Below, piece by piece: positions 41,690 to 50,943 of a DNA stretch of 64,000 nucleotides. Every line of letters begins with the position of its first letter. Position 1 is the stretch's first letter. The notes beneath the pieces are model-generated. The model was given only the letters and a program-made list of their open reading frames with translations. It was not told the origin of the DNA and ran no database searches. This DNA comes from DAOVRD01 sp964521715 (lineage in GTDB: Bacteria; Planctomycetota; Brocadiia; SM23-32): positions 151,547 to 215,546 of the forward strand of contig CAZFSS010000004.1 in assembly GCA_964521715.1 (NCBI GenBank), in the 5' to 3' direction. The translations under genes were made by a program, and so were the position numbers.

Positions 41690-42810
41690 CGGGCATCGTC
41701 CCCTTCCGCGTGGGCGCTCACCGTCCCGGCCTGCCGCCAGTCCAGTTCGGCCAGCGTGACGACCCAGCGGTCATTCAGCAGGCCGGCGGCGTTCTTCTGA
41801 GCGGCCAGCGACCAGTCGCGCAACCCGCCGCCAGCCCAGCACAGGAAGAAACAGACGGCGGGGTAGCCGGCACGGATCTGCTCGATGAGGCGCTCGTAAT
41901 CGTAGTCCTTCCTGGCGGCCGCCGCCTCGCCGGGCCCGTACTCGGTCAGGCCAAACGGCTTGCCGAAAGCGACCAGCCGGTCATAGGACTTGATTCCCAG
42001 TGTGTCCGCGTAGACGTCCAGGCCAACGACGTCCGCGTAGCTGCCGCCCGGGTAGTGCGCGTCCTCCGGCCCTATGGAGGCGTAGTTCCGCACGTTCGCC
42101 CCATAGACCCAGAGCAGGTTGTCCAGTTGCTTGTCGTCCGTGAAGCACTCGAACATGTGGCGCCAAAGCGCAGCGAAGTCCTCCGGTTCGGCACCGCCCC
42201 ACCAGAACCAGGCGCCGTTCATCTCATGGAACGGGCGCCAGAGCACGACGACGCCTGCGTCCCGGAGCTCCGCCAGGCCGCCGGCCACCATGTCGAGCTC
42301 CCGCTGCCAGCCACGGCCCGCTTCGCTCCGGCCGGCGACGAGGTCGCGCAGGTCGCCCACCTTGCTCCGATCCCAGGCCGTGCCGCCCGTCCAGGGATTG
42401 CGCGCGTGCCAACTGAGCGCGACAAGCCCGCCGCGCCTCCAGTGGGCAATCAGCGGCTCGTTCGTCTTGACCAGGTCGGGGTCGGCGGTCTTGCCCTGGT
42501 ACCACCCGTAGTCCGCACCGATCATTGCAGGCCACTTGCCCGTAGCCGCGTGAACGGGGCGGACCCAGTGCTCGAACCCCCAGCCGACGTCCTCGCAGTG
42601 GCCCGCGAACTGGCCGCTGACGACCCGCTTGTCGGCGCGCCGAGACAGGCCCGAAAGGTACGCCAGGACGGCTGACGCGTCCGTGCTGGCGTCTGCATCG
42701 GCCGGACGCAGGGGGGCATCGCTTCCGCCCGCGAGCAGCCCCCACTGCGACGATCCGGCCAGGGCCGCGGCGCCGAGCCCAACCGCCTTCAGGAAGGCGC
42801 GCCTGTCCAT
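41686..42810 (-). CDS. GH26 beta-mannanase-like glycoside hydrolase
   Basis: 374 residues from ATG 42810, giving a Tat-like signal (MDRRAFLKAVGLGAAALAGS), so probably exported folded. The GH26 features are clear: RVVSGQFAGHCE, the acid/base Glu196 in WRPFHEMNGAWFWWG and the nucleophile Glu290 in FGLTEYGP. The family cleaves beta-1,4-mannans. An upstream ATG at 42846 adds 12 residues. Coupled to the dehydrogenase downstream and 48 bases after dinB. Confidence 0.92.
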   Translation of the reverse strand: MDRRAFLKAVGLGAAALAGSSQWGLLAGGSDAPLRPADADASTDASAVLAYLSGLSRRADKRVVSGQFAGHCEDVGWGFEHWVRPVHAATGKWPAMIGADYGWYQGKTADPDLVKTNEPLIAHWRRGGLVALSWHARNPWTGGTAWDRSKVGDLRDLVAGRSEAGRGWQRELDMVAGGLAELRDAGVVVLWRPFHEMNGAWFWWGGAEPEDFAALWRHMFECFTDDKQLDNLLWVYGANVRNYASIGPEDAHYPGGSYADVVGLDVYADTLGIKSYDRLVAFGKPFGLTEYGPGEAAAARKDYDYERLIEQIRAGYPAVCFFLCWAGGGLRDWSLAAQKNAAGLLNDRWVVTLAELDWRQAGTVSAHAEGDDAR

Positions 42811-42858
42811 TCCACGCGCACTTGCCCGTCCGCCGGACCGGCCCATTCCGATCCCCTT

Positions 42859-44088
42859 TCATTTGCGCGGGTTCGGGTCCGCACGGTCCGGGAATGAGGC
42901 GCCGCGCCGAAGCGCCCGGTCGCCGAACCTGTCCTTGACGGCGTCTTCGGCCCGCGCGATGCGCAGGCGCATGTCCTCACGTTCGCGCTCTGCGGCCGCC
43001 GCAAACAAGCTGGTCTGCCTGGCGCCCTCCCGCTGCGCGCCGAAACCGGACACCTGCACGCCGATCAGGCGGACCTTGCGGCCGCGGCCGTCGGCCGCTT
43101 CGAAGTTCGCGACGGCCGCCGCGTGAAGCTGGCTGGCCTCGAAGACAGGCTCGTCGAACGTCGTCTGCCGCGTCACGGTCGAGAAGTCCTCGAACCGCAC
43201 CTTGGTCGTCACCGTATGGCCGCGCTTGCCGGCCTTGCGCAGCCGCCGCGCCGTCTTCTCGCACAGGTCCATCAGCTTGCGGTCGATCCGTTCCCAGTCG
43301 TCCGTGTCCTCGTCGAAGGTGTGCTCATGGCCGATGGACTTGGCCTCGTCATCTTCCCGCACGGGGCTGTCGTCCTCGCCGTGGGCCTTGCGCCACAGGT
43401 CTCGTCCATACTCACCGAAGCGCTGCTCAAGCTCCCCGCGCGGGACCGCCGCCAGGTCGCCGACGGTCCGGATCCCGAGCTCGCCGAGCGCCTCGTGCAG
43501 CTTCGGCCCGACGCCCGGAAGGCGGCTTACGGGCAGGGGACGCAGGAACTCCTCCACCTGGCCCGGATCAACGATGACGAGCCCGCGCGGCTTCTTCAGG
43601 TCGGAAGCGATCTTCGCCACGAGCTTGTTCGGCGCCACGCCCAGAGAGGCGGTCAGACCGGTCTGATCCTCGATGCGCCCCCGGATCAGCTCCGCTATGC
43701 GGCGCCTGTCCCCGAAGATGCGCAGCGAGCCCGTCACGTCCAGGAACGCTTCGTCAATGCTGACGAATTGGATCTGGGGTGTGAACTGGAGGAGGATGTC
43801 CCGGATGCGGCGCGACTCCCGCCTGTACTTCTCGCCGTCGACGGGCACGAAGGCCGCGTGCGGGCAGCGGCGGTAGGCCTCGCTTATGGGCTGGGCGCTG
43901 TGGACGCCGTACTGCCGGGCCTCGTAGGAGCAGGTGGAGACGACGCCCCGCCCGCGCCCCCCCTTCGGATCCGCGCCCACGACGACGGGCTTGCCGCGCA
44001 GCTCCGGCTCGTCCCGCTGTTCGATGGCGGCGAAGAACGCGTCCATGTCCACGTGGATGATGACGCGCTCGTCAGCCATCGTGTGCAT
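42859..44088 (-). CDS. dinB: DNA polymerase IV (Y-family)
   Basis: 409 residues of the translesion polymerase. Catalytic acids are in HVDMDAFFAAIEQ and SIDEAFLDVTGS. There is a helix-hairpin-helix (PVSRLPGVGPKLHEALGELG), a little-finger domain, and a sliding-clamp peptide RQTSLF near residue 360. Translation may start at MHTMADE (44088) or MADE (44079). It is placed, unexpectedly, between GH94 and GH26 genes, 13 bases after the former. SOS control would need a LexA box, which I did not find. Confidence 0.95.
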   Translation of the reverse strand: MHTMADERVIIHVDMDAFFAAIEQRDEPELRGKPVVVGADPKGGRGRGVVSTCSYEARQYGVHSAQPISEAYRRCPHAAFVPVDGEKYRRESRRIRDILLQFTPQIQFVSIDEAFLDVTGSLRIFGDRRRIAELIRGRIEDQTGLTASLGVAPNKLVAKIASDLKKPRGLVIVDPGQVEEFLRPLPVSRLPGVGPKLHEALGELGIRTVGDLAAVPRGELEQRFGEYGRDLWRKAHGEDDSPVREDDEAKSIGHEHTFDEDTDDWERIDRKLMDLCEKTARRLRKAGKRGHTVTTKVRFEDFSTVTRQTTFDEPVFEASQLHAAAVANFEAADGRGRKVRLIGVQVSGFGAQREGARQTSLFAAAAEREREDMRLRIARAEDAVKDRFGDRALRRGASFPDRADPNPRK

Positions 44089-44101
44089 CCCCGCGCGCGG
44101 C

Positions 44102-46540
44102 TCAGGTCCTGCCCATGACGGCCTCGACCCGGTGCACCTTGCCGTCGTCGAACACGGGCAGCACGTTCCCCTCGACGGCGTCCCCGTCCACCGTGACTGA
44201 CCTGACGCCCTTGCAGACGCCGTCCGGGTTGCTCACTACAATCTCGTAGGTCGCGCCGCGGAAGTGCCGGACGACCTTGAAACCATTCCAGCCCGCCGGG
44301 ATGCAGGGGTCGACCGTGAGCCCGTCCCAGTCGGGCCGGATCCCCAGGATGTACTGCGTCGCAGCGACGTAGTTCCACGCGGCGGCGCCGGTCAGCCAGG
44401 TGCCGGCGCATTTGCCGAACTGGCGGTGCTGGCTGCCGTAGCGCTGCTGCCCGTAGACGTAGGGCTCGGCGCAGTAGTGGACGGGATCCGCCTCGCTGGC
44501 CGCCGGGGGAAGTATGGCCTTGTAGTAGCCGAACGCGCGGTCCCCGCGGCCCAGTTCACATTCGGCGCACACCGCCCAGGGATTGGGGTGGCAGAAGATG
44601 CCGCCGTTCTCCTTGGCTCCGCGGGGGAAGACGTGGAAGTTGCCGCTGGGCGCCACGGTGCAGCCGGGGGCCAGGATCTGGATGCCGTACTCGGTGAAGA
44701 GCTTCTCGTGAACGCTGTCCATCGCCCGGACGGCGCGATCCCGGTCGGCCACGCCCGCCATCACGGCCCACGGCTGGGGCTCCAGGAAGATTTTCGCCTC
44801 CTCCCGCTCCGGCACGCCGAACCATTCGCCCTTCGTATCCGTGCCGCGGGCGTACCACGGGCCCTCCTCCACCCATGCCTGGCCGTTGACGGCCTCAGTC
44901 AAGTCGTCCGCGACCGCCCGGAGGTAGTCCATGATGGGCACGCTCTTGCCGTCAAGTTCCGCCTTCACGCTCCGCCGACCCCCCAGCTCGGTCAGCCGCA
45001 TCATGTCCTTGGCCATCCGCACGAGCATGATGCCCACGAGCACGGACTCGCTGACCTCATCGTCCGGCCCGCCGCCAATCGTGTCGTTCCAGTCGGCCGA
45101 GCGGAGCCTGGGAATCCCGTGAGCGCCCCGATCGTTGTAGCTGTACTGGATGGCGCGCAGCAGGTGATGGTAGAGGTCCTCCGTGAGGCCGGGGGCGTCG
45201 CTGTAGCCGAACTCCTCGTCCAGGATCGACAGGTCTCCCGTCTCCTTGATGTAGGCGCCCACGGCAAGGACGGACCAGAGGTGATCGTCCGAGAAGCCGG
45301 TCTGGCCGGACCCCTGCTTGCTCAGCGCCGAGTACTGGTGCTGGCAGCCGCCGTTTTCGAGCTGCACGGCCGTCATCAGTTCGATGATCCTCTGGCGGGC
45401 GGCGGCGTGGGCCATGTGCATGTAGCCGAGCAGGTCCTGGAGGGAATCCCGCGTGCCCATACTGCGCATGAGGCCCGTGGCGTACCCGGAAATGGAACGC
45501 GAGAACTGGAAGTTTACCCAGCACTGGTAGGCGTTCCAGGTGTTGACCATCAATGCCATGTAGTCGTCCGGCACGACGCACTGGAGCTTGCCCAGTAGGT
45601 CCCCCGCGTAGGCCTTCAGCTCGTCGAGCGCCGAGAGCACCTTCGCGTCGTCGCCGAGCCACCGGCCCAGTATGTTGCGGGCGTCCTTCTTGTCGCGGGG
45701 CTCCGCAACGCCCAGGATGAGGTGCAGGACCTTCTGCTCGCCCGGTTTGAGGGCCAGCTCCACCTGGAAGACGCCGACGGCCGTGTCGTCCCCGACAAGG
45801 GAGTTCCTGGCCCTGCCCTCGCGCACCACCTGCGGATTCTCGGCGGAGCCATCGCCCAGAAACACGCCGCAGTCGGTGTCATAGCCCGCCACGGGCTCGC
45901 TGACGGCGAAGAACGGCAACGGACGCCAGCCGTCCTGGCGCGTGACGACGTACATGATCCTGTCGTCCTCTTCATCCACGTCGACGTGCGCCAGGTGTCC
46001 GCTGTACTGGATGTTGCTCAGGTCGTTGACGGCGGAACAGTTCACAAACTCGCGATAGGAGAAGAGCGACAGCTCGCGCTCCCTGTCGCTTTCATTCCGG
46101 ACCACGACCCGCTGGATCTCGATGTGTTCGCCGATGGGGATGAAGTGCAGCATCTCCGCGGCGATGCCGTCGTAGCTGGAGCTGATCCGGGTGTAACCGA
46201 GCCCGTGGCGGCACTCATAAGCATCGGGCCTGGCGCACGTGACGGGCTGATAGCTGGCGGACCAGAAGCGCCCGCTGTCGTTGTCGCGCACGTAGAGCCA
46301 CCGGCCCGGCCTGTCCTTGTTGCAGCCGACCTGGACGTAGCGCGTTATGCGACGCTCGGCCGGGTCCCGGAACCAAGTGGGCCCTCCCGCGGTGTTGGAC
46401 ACAATCCCGCAGAGCATGCCTTCCAGGCCCAGGTAGTTGATCCACGGCGCAGGCGTCGCCGGGACGGTGATCACGTATTCCCGGTTGTCGACGTCGAAGT
46501 AGCCGAGATCGGTCACGGCCACCTTCTTGGGTTTCGCCAC
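44102..46540 (-). CDS. GH94 cellobiose/chitobiose phosphorylase family enzyme
   Basis: 812 residues, close to cellobiose phosphorylase length. An N-terminal beta-sandwich (to about 290) has FRDPAERRITRYVQVGCNKDRPGRWLY-type text. The (alpha/alpha)6 barrel carries the catalytic Asp in SADWNDTIGGG (about 481-491) and the phosphate-site region GSGQTGFSDDHLW. The family phosphorolyses beta-linked disaccharides to a sugar-1-phosphate. No signal peptide is present, so it is cytoplasmic. Cellobiose and other acceptors cannot be separated by eye. Confidence 0.9.
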   Translation of the reverse strand: MAKPKKVAVTDLGYFDVDNREYVITVPATPAPWINYLGLEGMLCGIVSNTAGGPTWFRDPAERRITRYVQVGCNKDRPGRWLYVRDNDSGRFWSASYQPVTCARPDAYECRHGLGYTRISSSYDGIAAEMLHFIPIGEHIEIQRVVVRNESDRERELSLFSYREFVNCSAVNDLSNIQYSGHLAHVDVDEEDDRIMYVVTRQDGWRPLPFFAVSEPVAGYDTDCGVFLGDGSAENPQVVREGRARNSLVGDDTAVGVFQVELALKPGEQKVLHLILGVAEPRDKKDARNILGRWLGDDAKVLSALDELKAYAGDLLGKLQCVVPDDYMALMVNTWNAYQCWVNFQFSRSISGYATGLMRSMGTRDSLQDLLGYMHMAHAAARQRIIELMTAVQLENGGCQHQYSALSKQGSGQTGFSDDHLWSVLAVGAYIKETGDLSILDEEFGYSDAPGLTEDLYHHLLRAIQYSYNDRGAHGIPRLRSADWNDTIGGGPDDEVSESVLVGIMLVRMAKDMMRLTELGGRRSVKAELDGKSVPIMDYLRAVADDLTEAVNGQAWVEEGPWYARGTDTKGEWFGVPEREEAKIFLEPQPWAVMAGVADRDRAVRAMDSVHEKLFTEYGIQILAPGCTVAPSGNFHVFPRGAKENGGIFCHPNPWAVCAECELGRGDRAFGYYKAILPPAASEADPVHYCAEPYVYGQQRYGSQHRQFGKCAGTWLTGAAAWNYVAATQYILGIRPDWDGLTVDPCIPAGWNGFKVVRHFRGATYEIVVSNPDGVCKGVRSVTVDGDAVEGNVLPVFDDGKVHRVEAVMGRT

Positions 46541-46999
46541 GTGTTGTCCCCCTTCGGACGTCCAGTGGAGCAGCGGTCCGACGGTCGCGCGCTTACCTTC
46601 TATCCGCCCCCGCGGGGATTGTCAAGCCGAACGAGCGGGCGGCGACGAGGCCGGTCACCTGCCCGGTCCGGCGCCTGCAAGCGCAGGCGCCCGCGCGCGC
46701 AACCACAGGCTAGAAAGTACCTTATGGAACCTGCTAAGCTATGAGACGGCCCGGTTTGTGCGGTGTCTCTCGCCCGACCGCCGCTTCGGACCGGGCCGGG
46801 CGAACAGCGTGTCTGGCCGGGCCCGCCCTGCCGAGGGGAACGCCGATGGTGCGGCATGAGGAACCCGCCAGTCCGGCGCCCGCCGGCGTGCAGCCCTCCC
46901 GGAGGGGTCAGTGCGCGCACGATCCGGTCACAACATAAGGCATTTCCTGGCAAGAACTTACGAATCGGCCTCCCGTATCCACATGGGAACACAGAACCG
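46541..46999. other. Divergent intergenic region of GH94 and PAS-kinase genes
   Basis: About 460 bases. It holds the GH94 promoter, a GC-rich hairpin (GGCGCCTGC at 46670-46678 with GCAGGCGCC at 46683-46691), and an AT-richer patch at 46700-46745. No plausible gene is visible. The promoter of the kinase operon should lie here but was not located. Confidence 0.5.
46597..46625 (-). promoter_or_regulatory. Promoter of the GH94 gene
   Basis: Minus strand perfect TTGACA (46625-46620), 17 bases, TAGAAG (46602-46597), about 57 bases before the ATG. Confidence 0.5.
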
Positions 47000-49900
47000 A
47001 TGAACCGCAGCAATCCCTCCGAGACGGGGCCTTCCGACGTCTGGCTGTTGACCAAGTCGCCGCTCCGCCTTCTTCTGATCACGGCGGCCCTCCTCTTCCT
47101 CGGCGAGTTCCTCGTCATGGTCTGGGTGCCGGCCATCCGGCCGATCGCGCAGCCGCTCGAAGCGCTGCTGGACGCGGTACTGCTCGTGGTTCTGCTTTTC
47201 CCGGCGCTTTATTTCCTCCTGTTCCGTCCCCTGAGGCTCCACATGAGCAGGCAGCGGCAGGCGGAGGAAGCGCTGCGCCGAAGGGAGAGCGAGAGGGCGG
47301 CGGTCCTGAACAGCATGTCGGAGCTCGTGCTGTATCAGGATGCTGAGGGAAGGATCCTCTGGGCCAATCGTTCCGCCGCGGAGTCCGTGGGACTGACCAC
47401 AGACGACCTGGTGGGCCGGCGATGTTACGAGATCTGGCAGGGGAGGGACGGTCGCTGCCCCGGGTGTCCCGTCGCCAGGGTCCTGGCGACCGGGGAGGCA
47501 CAGACAGGCGAGATGACCTCGCCCGACGGCAGGACGTGGCTCGTTCGGGGAGATCCCGTCAGAGACGACAAAGGGAACGTGATCGGGGCCGTCGAGGCTA
47601 CCCTCGACACCACCGAGCAGCGCCGCTCGGAAGACGCGCTGGCCTACGAGCGGGGCCTGCTGAACGTGCTCATGCAGCATACTCCCGATCACATCTACTT
47701 CAAGGACACCGAGAGCCGGTTCGTCCGGGTCGGCAAGGCCCTGGCCGACTGGTTCGGCCTGGAAGACCCGGCCGACGCGGTCGGCAAGACGGACTTCGAC
47801 TTCTTCACCGAGGACCACGCCAGGACGGCGTTCGAAGACGAGCAGGACATCATGCGGAGCGGGCGGCCCCTTGTGGGCGTAGAGGAGAAGGAGACGTGGC
47901 CCGACGGCCGCGAGACGTGGGTCTCCACGACGAAGGTTCCACTGCGGAACCAGGAGGGCAACATCGTCGGAACGTTCGGCATCTCCCGAGACGTCACCGA
48001 GCGCAGAAAGGCCGTCGAGACACTGCGCGCGAACGAGGAAGCAGAGCGGCGGTTTGCAGCCCGACTGAAGGTGCTAAACGAGATCGGCAACGAACTGTCC
48101 AAGGAGGCGTCCCTCGACCGGATGTTCCGGCAGGCCGTCGAGCTGGGGTGCAGACGTCTGGGGTTCGACAGACTCGGCATCTGGCTTGTGGACAGGGAGG
48201 ATCCGGCCTTTGTCCGCGGAACGTGGGGCGTAGACGAAGAGGGCGGGATCCGCGACGAGAGAGACAGCAAGCTTCCTGCCGACAACAACCCCGCCATCGC
48301 GTCCGCCGTGCTGCAAAGAAGGAGCCTGGCCGTATTCGACGACATCGAGCTGCGCGACGGCCGCGGGAGGACGATCGGCAGGGGCACAAACGCAGTCGCC
48401 CCCCTCTGGGACGGGGAGGAGGTGATCGGGTACCTGGCCGCCGACAACCTGGTTCGGAGACAACCCATCACGAAGCGCGACCAGGAGCTACTGACCGTGT
48501 ACGCCGCCACTCTCGGCCACCTGTGCACCCGGAGGCGCGCCGAAGACGCCCTCCGCCAGAGCGAGGAGCGGTTCCGGCTCCTGGTCGACACGGCTTTCGA
48601 CGGCATTAACATCTCCGAGTGGGACCCCGTCACGCGCGCGCGCCGGCTGATCTTCTGCAACGATCGCTACGCCGAGATGTCCGGCTACACGAGGGAAGAG
48701 CTGATGAGCGCCGACAACGTCGCGGAGCTCGCCGTGGCCCACATGACGGAGCAGGAGCTCGAGGAGCTGGCCCGTTGCATCATGGAGTGCAGGCCTCATC
48801 GCGGCACGGCGTCCTGGATACGACCCGACGGCAAAGAGAACACCTACGAGTTCTCAGCGGTCTCCATGAAGGCCGGCGACAGGCGCATCATCATGGGCTT
48901 CGACCGCGATATCACCGAGCAGCGGAGGGCCCAGGAGGCGCTGCGCGAAAGCGAGGAACGCTTCCGGCTTCTCGTCGAAACCGCCTTCGACGGCATCAAC
49001 ATCTGCGAGAGGGACGCCCAGACCGGAAAGCAACGGGTCCTTTTCTGCAACGACCGCTTCGTCGAGATGTCCGGCTATACCAGAGAGGAACTGAAAAACG
49101 CCGAAGACCTGGGCGAGCTGACCGTCCCGGACATGACTCCCGAGCAGGGCCGGGAGATAGCCCGAGCCATGGAGGAAGAGCGCCCATACAGGGGCACCGC
49201 GTCCTGGATCCGCCCGGACGGAAAAGGGAACGTCTACGAGTTCTCCGCCATCGCACTGAAACGAGACGGCAAGTACTACCTGATGGGCTTCGATCGCGAC
49301 ATCACCGAGCAGAGGAAGGCACAGGAAGCCCTGCGCGAGAGCGAAGAGCGGTTCCGAAGGCTCGTCAACACGGTCTTCGACGGCATCAACATCTGCGAGC
49401 TCGATCCGGTGGCCCGCACCCGCCGCCTGATCTTCTGCAACGATCGCTACGTCGAGATGTCAGGCCACACCCGGGAGGAACTGGAGAACGCCGCAGACCT
49501 CAACGCCTTCGTGCGGAGCCATCTGACCCCGGAACAGCATGCCGAGAACGATAGGCGCGTCCTCCAGGGCCTCCCGGTCAGGGGCATCTCTTCGTGGCTG
49601 AGCCCGGACGGCAGGGAGAACGTCCACGAGTTCAACGCCGTCGCCGTCAGGGCGGGCGACAAGTACCACCTGATGGGAGTGGACCGCGACATCACGGACC
49701 GCATCAGGGCGGAGAGACAGCTGGAGCATTACGCCGAGCAGCTCAGGGACCTCAACGCCGAACTGCAGCGATCCAACCGCGACTTGCAGGACTTCACCTA
49801 CACGGTGTCGCACGACCTGCAGGAGCCCCTGCGCAAGATCCACAGCTTCGGCCAGTTCCTGGTGGAGGACTGCGGCGACCAGTTGCCCGAAGAGGGGCGC

Positions 49901-50473
49901 GAGCACCTGCGCCACATGCAGGACGCCGCCGTCCGCATGAAGGACCTCATCCACCACCTGCTGGCCCTGGCGCGCGTCGGGACCCGAGGCGCTGACCCGC
50001 AACCCGTCGACCCCGGGCGGATCATCGGCATTGCGCTCGACATCCTGAGCGAGAGCATCCGCGAGTGCGGCGCCGAGGTCGCCGTCCAGGATGGCCTGCC
50101 GACGGTCATGGCCGACCCCGTCCAGCTCGGGCAGGTGTTTCAGAACCTGATCGGCAACGCACTGAAGTTCCGGAGCCCGGAGCGACCGCCGCGGATCGCC
50201 ATCGGCGCCCGCATCGAAGAGGACCAGGTCGTGGTCAGCGTCGCCGACAACGGCATCGGCATCGAGGAACGTTTCCTGGAGAAGATCTTCGGGGTGTTCG
50301 AGCATCTGCACTCGCGCGACAAGTACGAGGGCGCCGGTGTGGGGCTGGCGCTGTGCGACAAGATCGTGCGCAGACACGGGGGCATCATCTGGGCGGAGTC
50401 GGAGCCGGGAAAGGGCTCCGTCTTCCACTTCACTCTGTCGCTTGCACCTCACTCGGAGGGCGAAGAAGCGTGA
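47000..50473 (+). CDS. Membrane histidine kinase with five PAS domains and a GAF domain
   Basis: 1157 residues. Two N-terminal helices (about 22-45 and 50-72) are followed by PAS1 with a CxxCP motif (GRCPGCPVARVLATGE), PAS2 (HTPDHIYFKDTESRFVRVG), a GAF domain (about 360-505), and three consecutive closely similar PAS-PAC units, each opening SEERFR and holding DGIN, FCNDR and EMSG. The DHp phospho-acceptor is in YTVSHDLQEPLRKIHSFG; the ATPase has NLIGNALKF, DNGIGI and GAGVGLALC. This EPLRKI type commonly pairs with Rcp1-like regulators, as here: the next gene starts at an overlapping GTG. Confidence 0.93.
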   Translation: MNRSNPSETGPSDVWLLTKSPLRLLLITAALLFLGEFLVMVWVPAIRPIAQPLEALLDAVLLVVLLFPALYFLLFRPLRLHMSRQRQAEEALRRRESERAAVLNSMSELVLYQDAEGRILWANRSAAESVGLTTDDLVGRRCYEIWQGRDGRCPGCPVARVLATGEAQTGEMTSPDGRTWLVRGDPVRDDKGNVIGAVEATLDTTEQRRSEDALAYERGLLNVLMQHTPDHIYFKDTESRFVRVGKALADWFGLEDPADAVGKTDFDFFTEDHARTAFEDEQDIMRSGRPLVGVEEKETWPDGRETWVSTTKVPLRNQEGNIVGTFGISRDVTERRKAVETLRANEEAERRFAARLKVLNEIGNELSKEASLDRMFRQAVELGCRRLGFDRLGIWLVDREDPAFVRGTWGVDEEGGIRDERDSKLPADNNPAIASAVLQRRSLAVFDDIELRDGRGRTIGRGTNAVAPLWDGEEVIGYLAADNLVRRQPITKRDQELLTVYAATLGHLCTRRRAEDALRQSEERFRLLVDTAFDGINISEWDPVTRARRLIFCNDRYAEMSGYTREELMSADNVAELAVAHMTEQELEELARCIMECRPHRGTASWIRPDGKENTYEFSAVSMKAGDRRIIMGFDRDITEQRRAQEALRESEERFRLLVETAFDGINICERDAQTGKQRVLFCNDRFVEMSGYTREELKNAEDLGELTVPDMTPEQGREIARAMEEERPYRGTASWIRPDGKGNVYEFSAIALKRDGKYYLMGFDRDITEQRKAQEALRESEERFRRLVNTVFDGINICELDPVARTRRLIFCNDRYVEMSGHTREELENAADLNAFVRSHLTPEQHAENDRRVLQGLPVRGISSWLSPDGRENVHEFNAVAVRAGDKYHLMGVDRDITDRIRAERQLEHYAEQLRDLNAELQRSNRDLQDFTYTVSHDLQEPLRKIHSFGQFLVEDCGDQLPEEGREHLRHMQDAAVRMKDLIHHLLALARVGTRGADPQPVDPGRIIGIALDILSESIRECGAEVAVQDGLPTVMADPVQLGQVFQNLIGNALKFRSPERPPRIAIGARIEEDQVVVSVADNGIGIEERFLEKIFGVFEHLHSRDKYEGAGVGLALCDKIVRRHGGIIWAESEPGKGSVFHFTLSLAPHSEGEEA

Positions 50474-50943
50474 ACCTGACGGAGAACGGCCAACTCGTGC
50501 CCGTGCTGCTGGTTGAGGACGACCCGGAGGACATCGAGATCGCCGAGCGCGCCTTCAAAAAGGGCAAGATTGCGAACCCCCTCTATACCGTGCGCGACGG
50601 CGAGGAAGCGATGGAATTCCTGCGACACAAAGGACGCTACGGGCAGCCCGAGGCGGCGCCGCGGCCGGGGCTCATCCTGCTCGACCTGAACCTGCCACGC
50701 CTGGACGGCCGCGAGGTGCTAAAGCTCATCAAGAAAGACGCGGACCTGCACCGCGTCCCCGTCGTCGTCCTGACGACGTCCAGCGAGGAGGCGGACGTGC
50801 TCGGCTGCTACGACGACGGTGCCAACACCTACGTGACCAAACCGGTGGAGTTCCAGAAGTTCCTCCAGGCCGTCATCACCATCGGCGAGTATTGGCTCTG
50901 CATCGCCGTGATCCCGGGTGGCCCCTCGGAGTTCGACCCATGA
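50470..50943 (+). CDS. Single-domain response regulator (Rcp1-like)
   Basis: 157 residues, receiver domain only. Acidic residues are in VEDDPED, phospho-acceptor Asp72 in LILLDLNLPRLDGRE, then LTTSSEE and VTKPVEF. The loop between strand 4 and the end and the DGEEAMEFLRHKG segment are typical of Rcp1-type partners of bacteriophytochrome-like kinases. GTG 50470 overlaps the kinase stop and its TGA overlaps the next ATG, so the three genes are coupled. Confidence 0.94.
   Translation: MNLTENGQLVPVLLVEDDPEDIEIAERAFKKGKIANPLYTVRDGEEAMEFLRHKGRYGQPEAAPRPGLILLDLNLPRLDGREVLKLIKKDADLHRVPVVVLTTSSEEADVLGCYDDGANTYVTKPVEFQKFLQAVITIGEYWLCIAVIPGGPSEFDP

Noticed and set aside
46541..46999. c-di-GMP riboswitch upstream of the signalling operon
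   Set aside because: I could not find the conserved GEMM core or paired helices; only an ordinary GC hairpin is visible.
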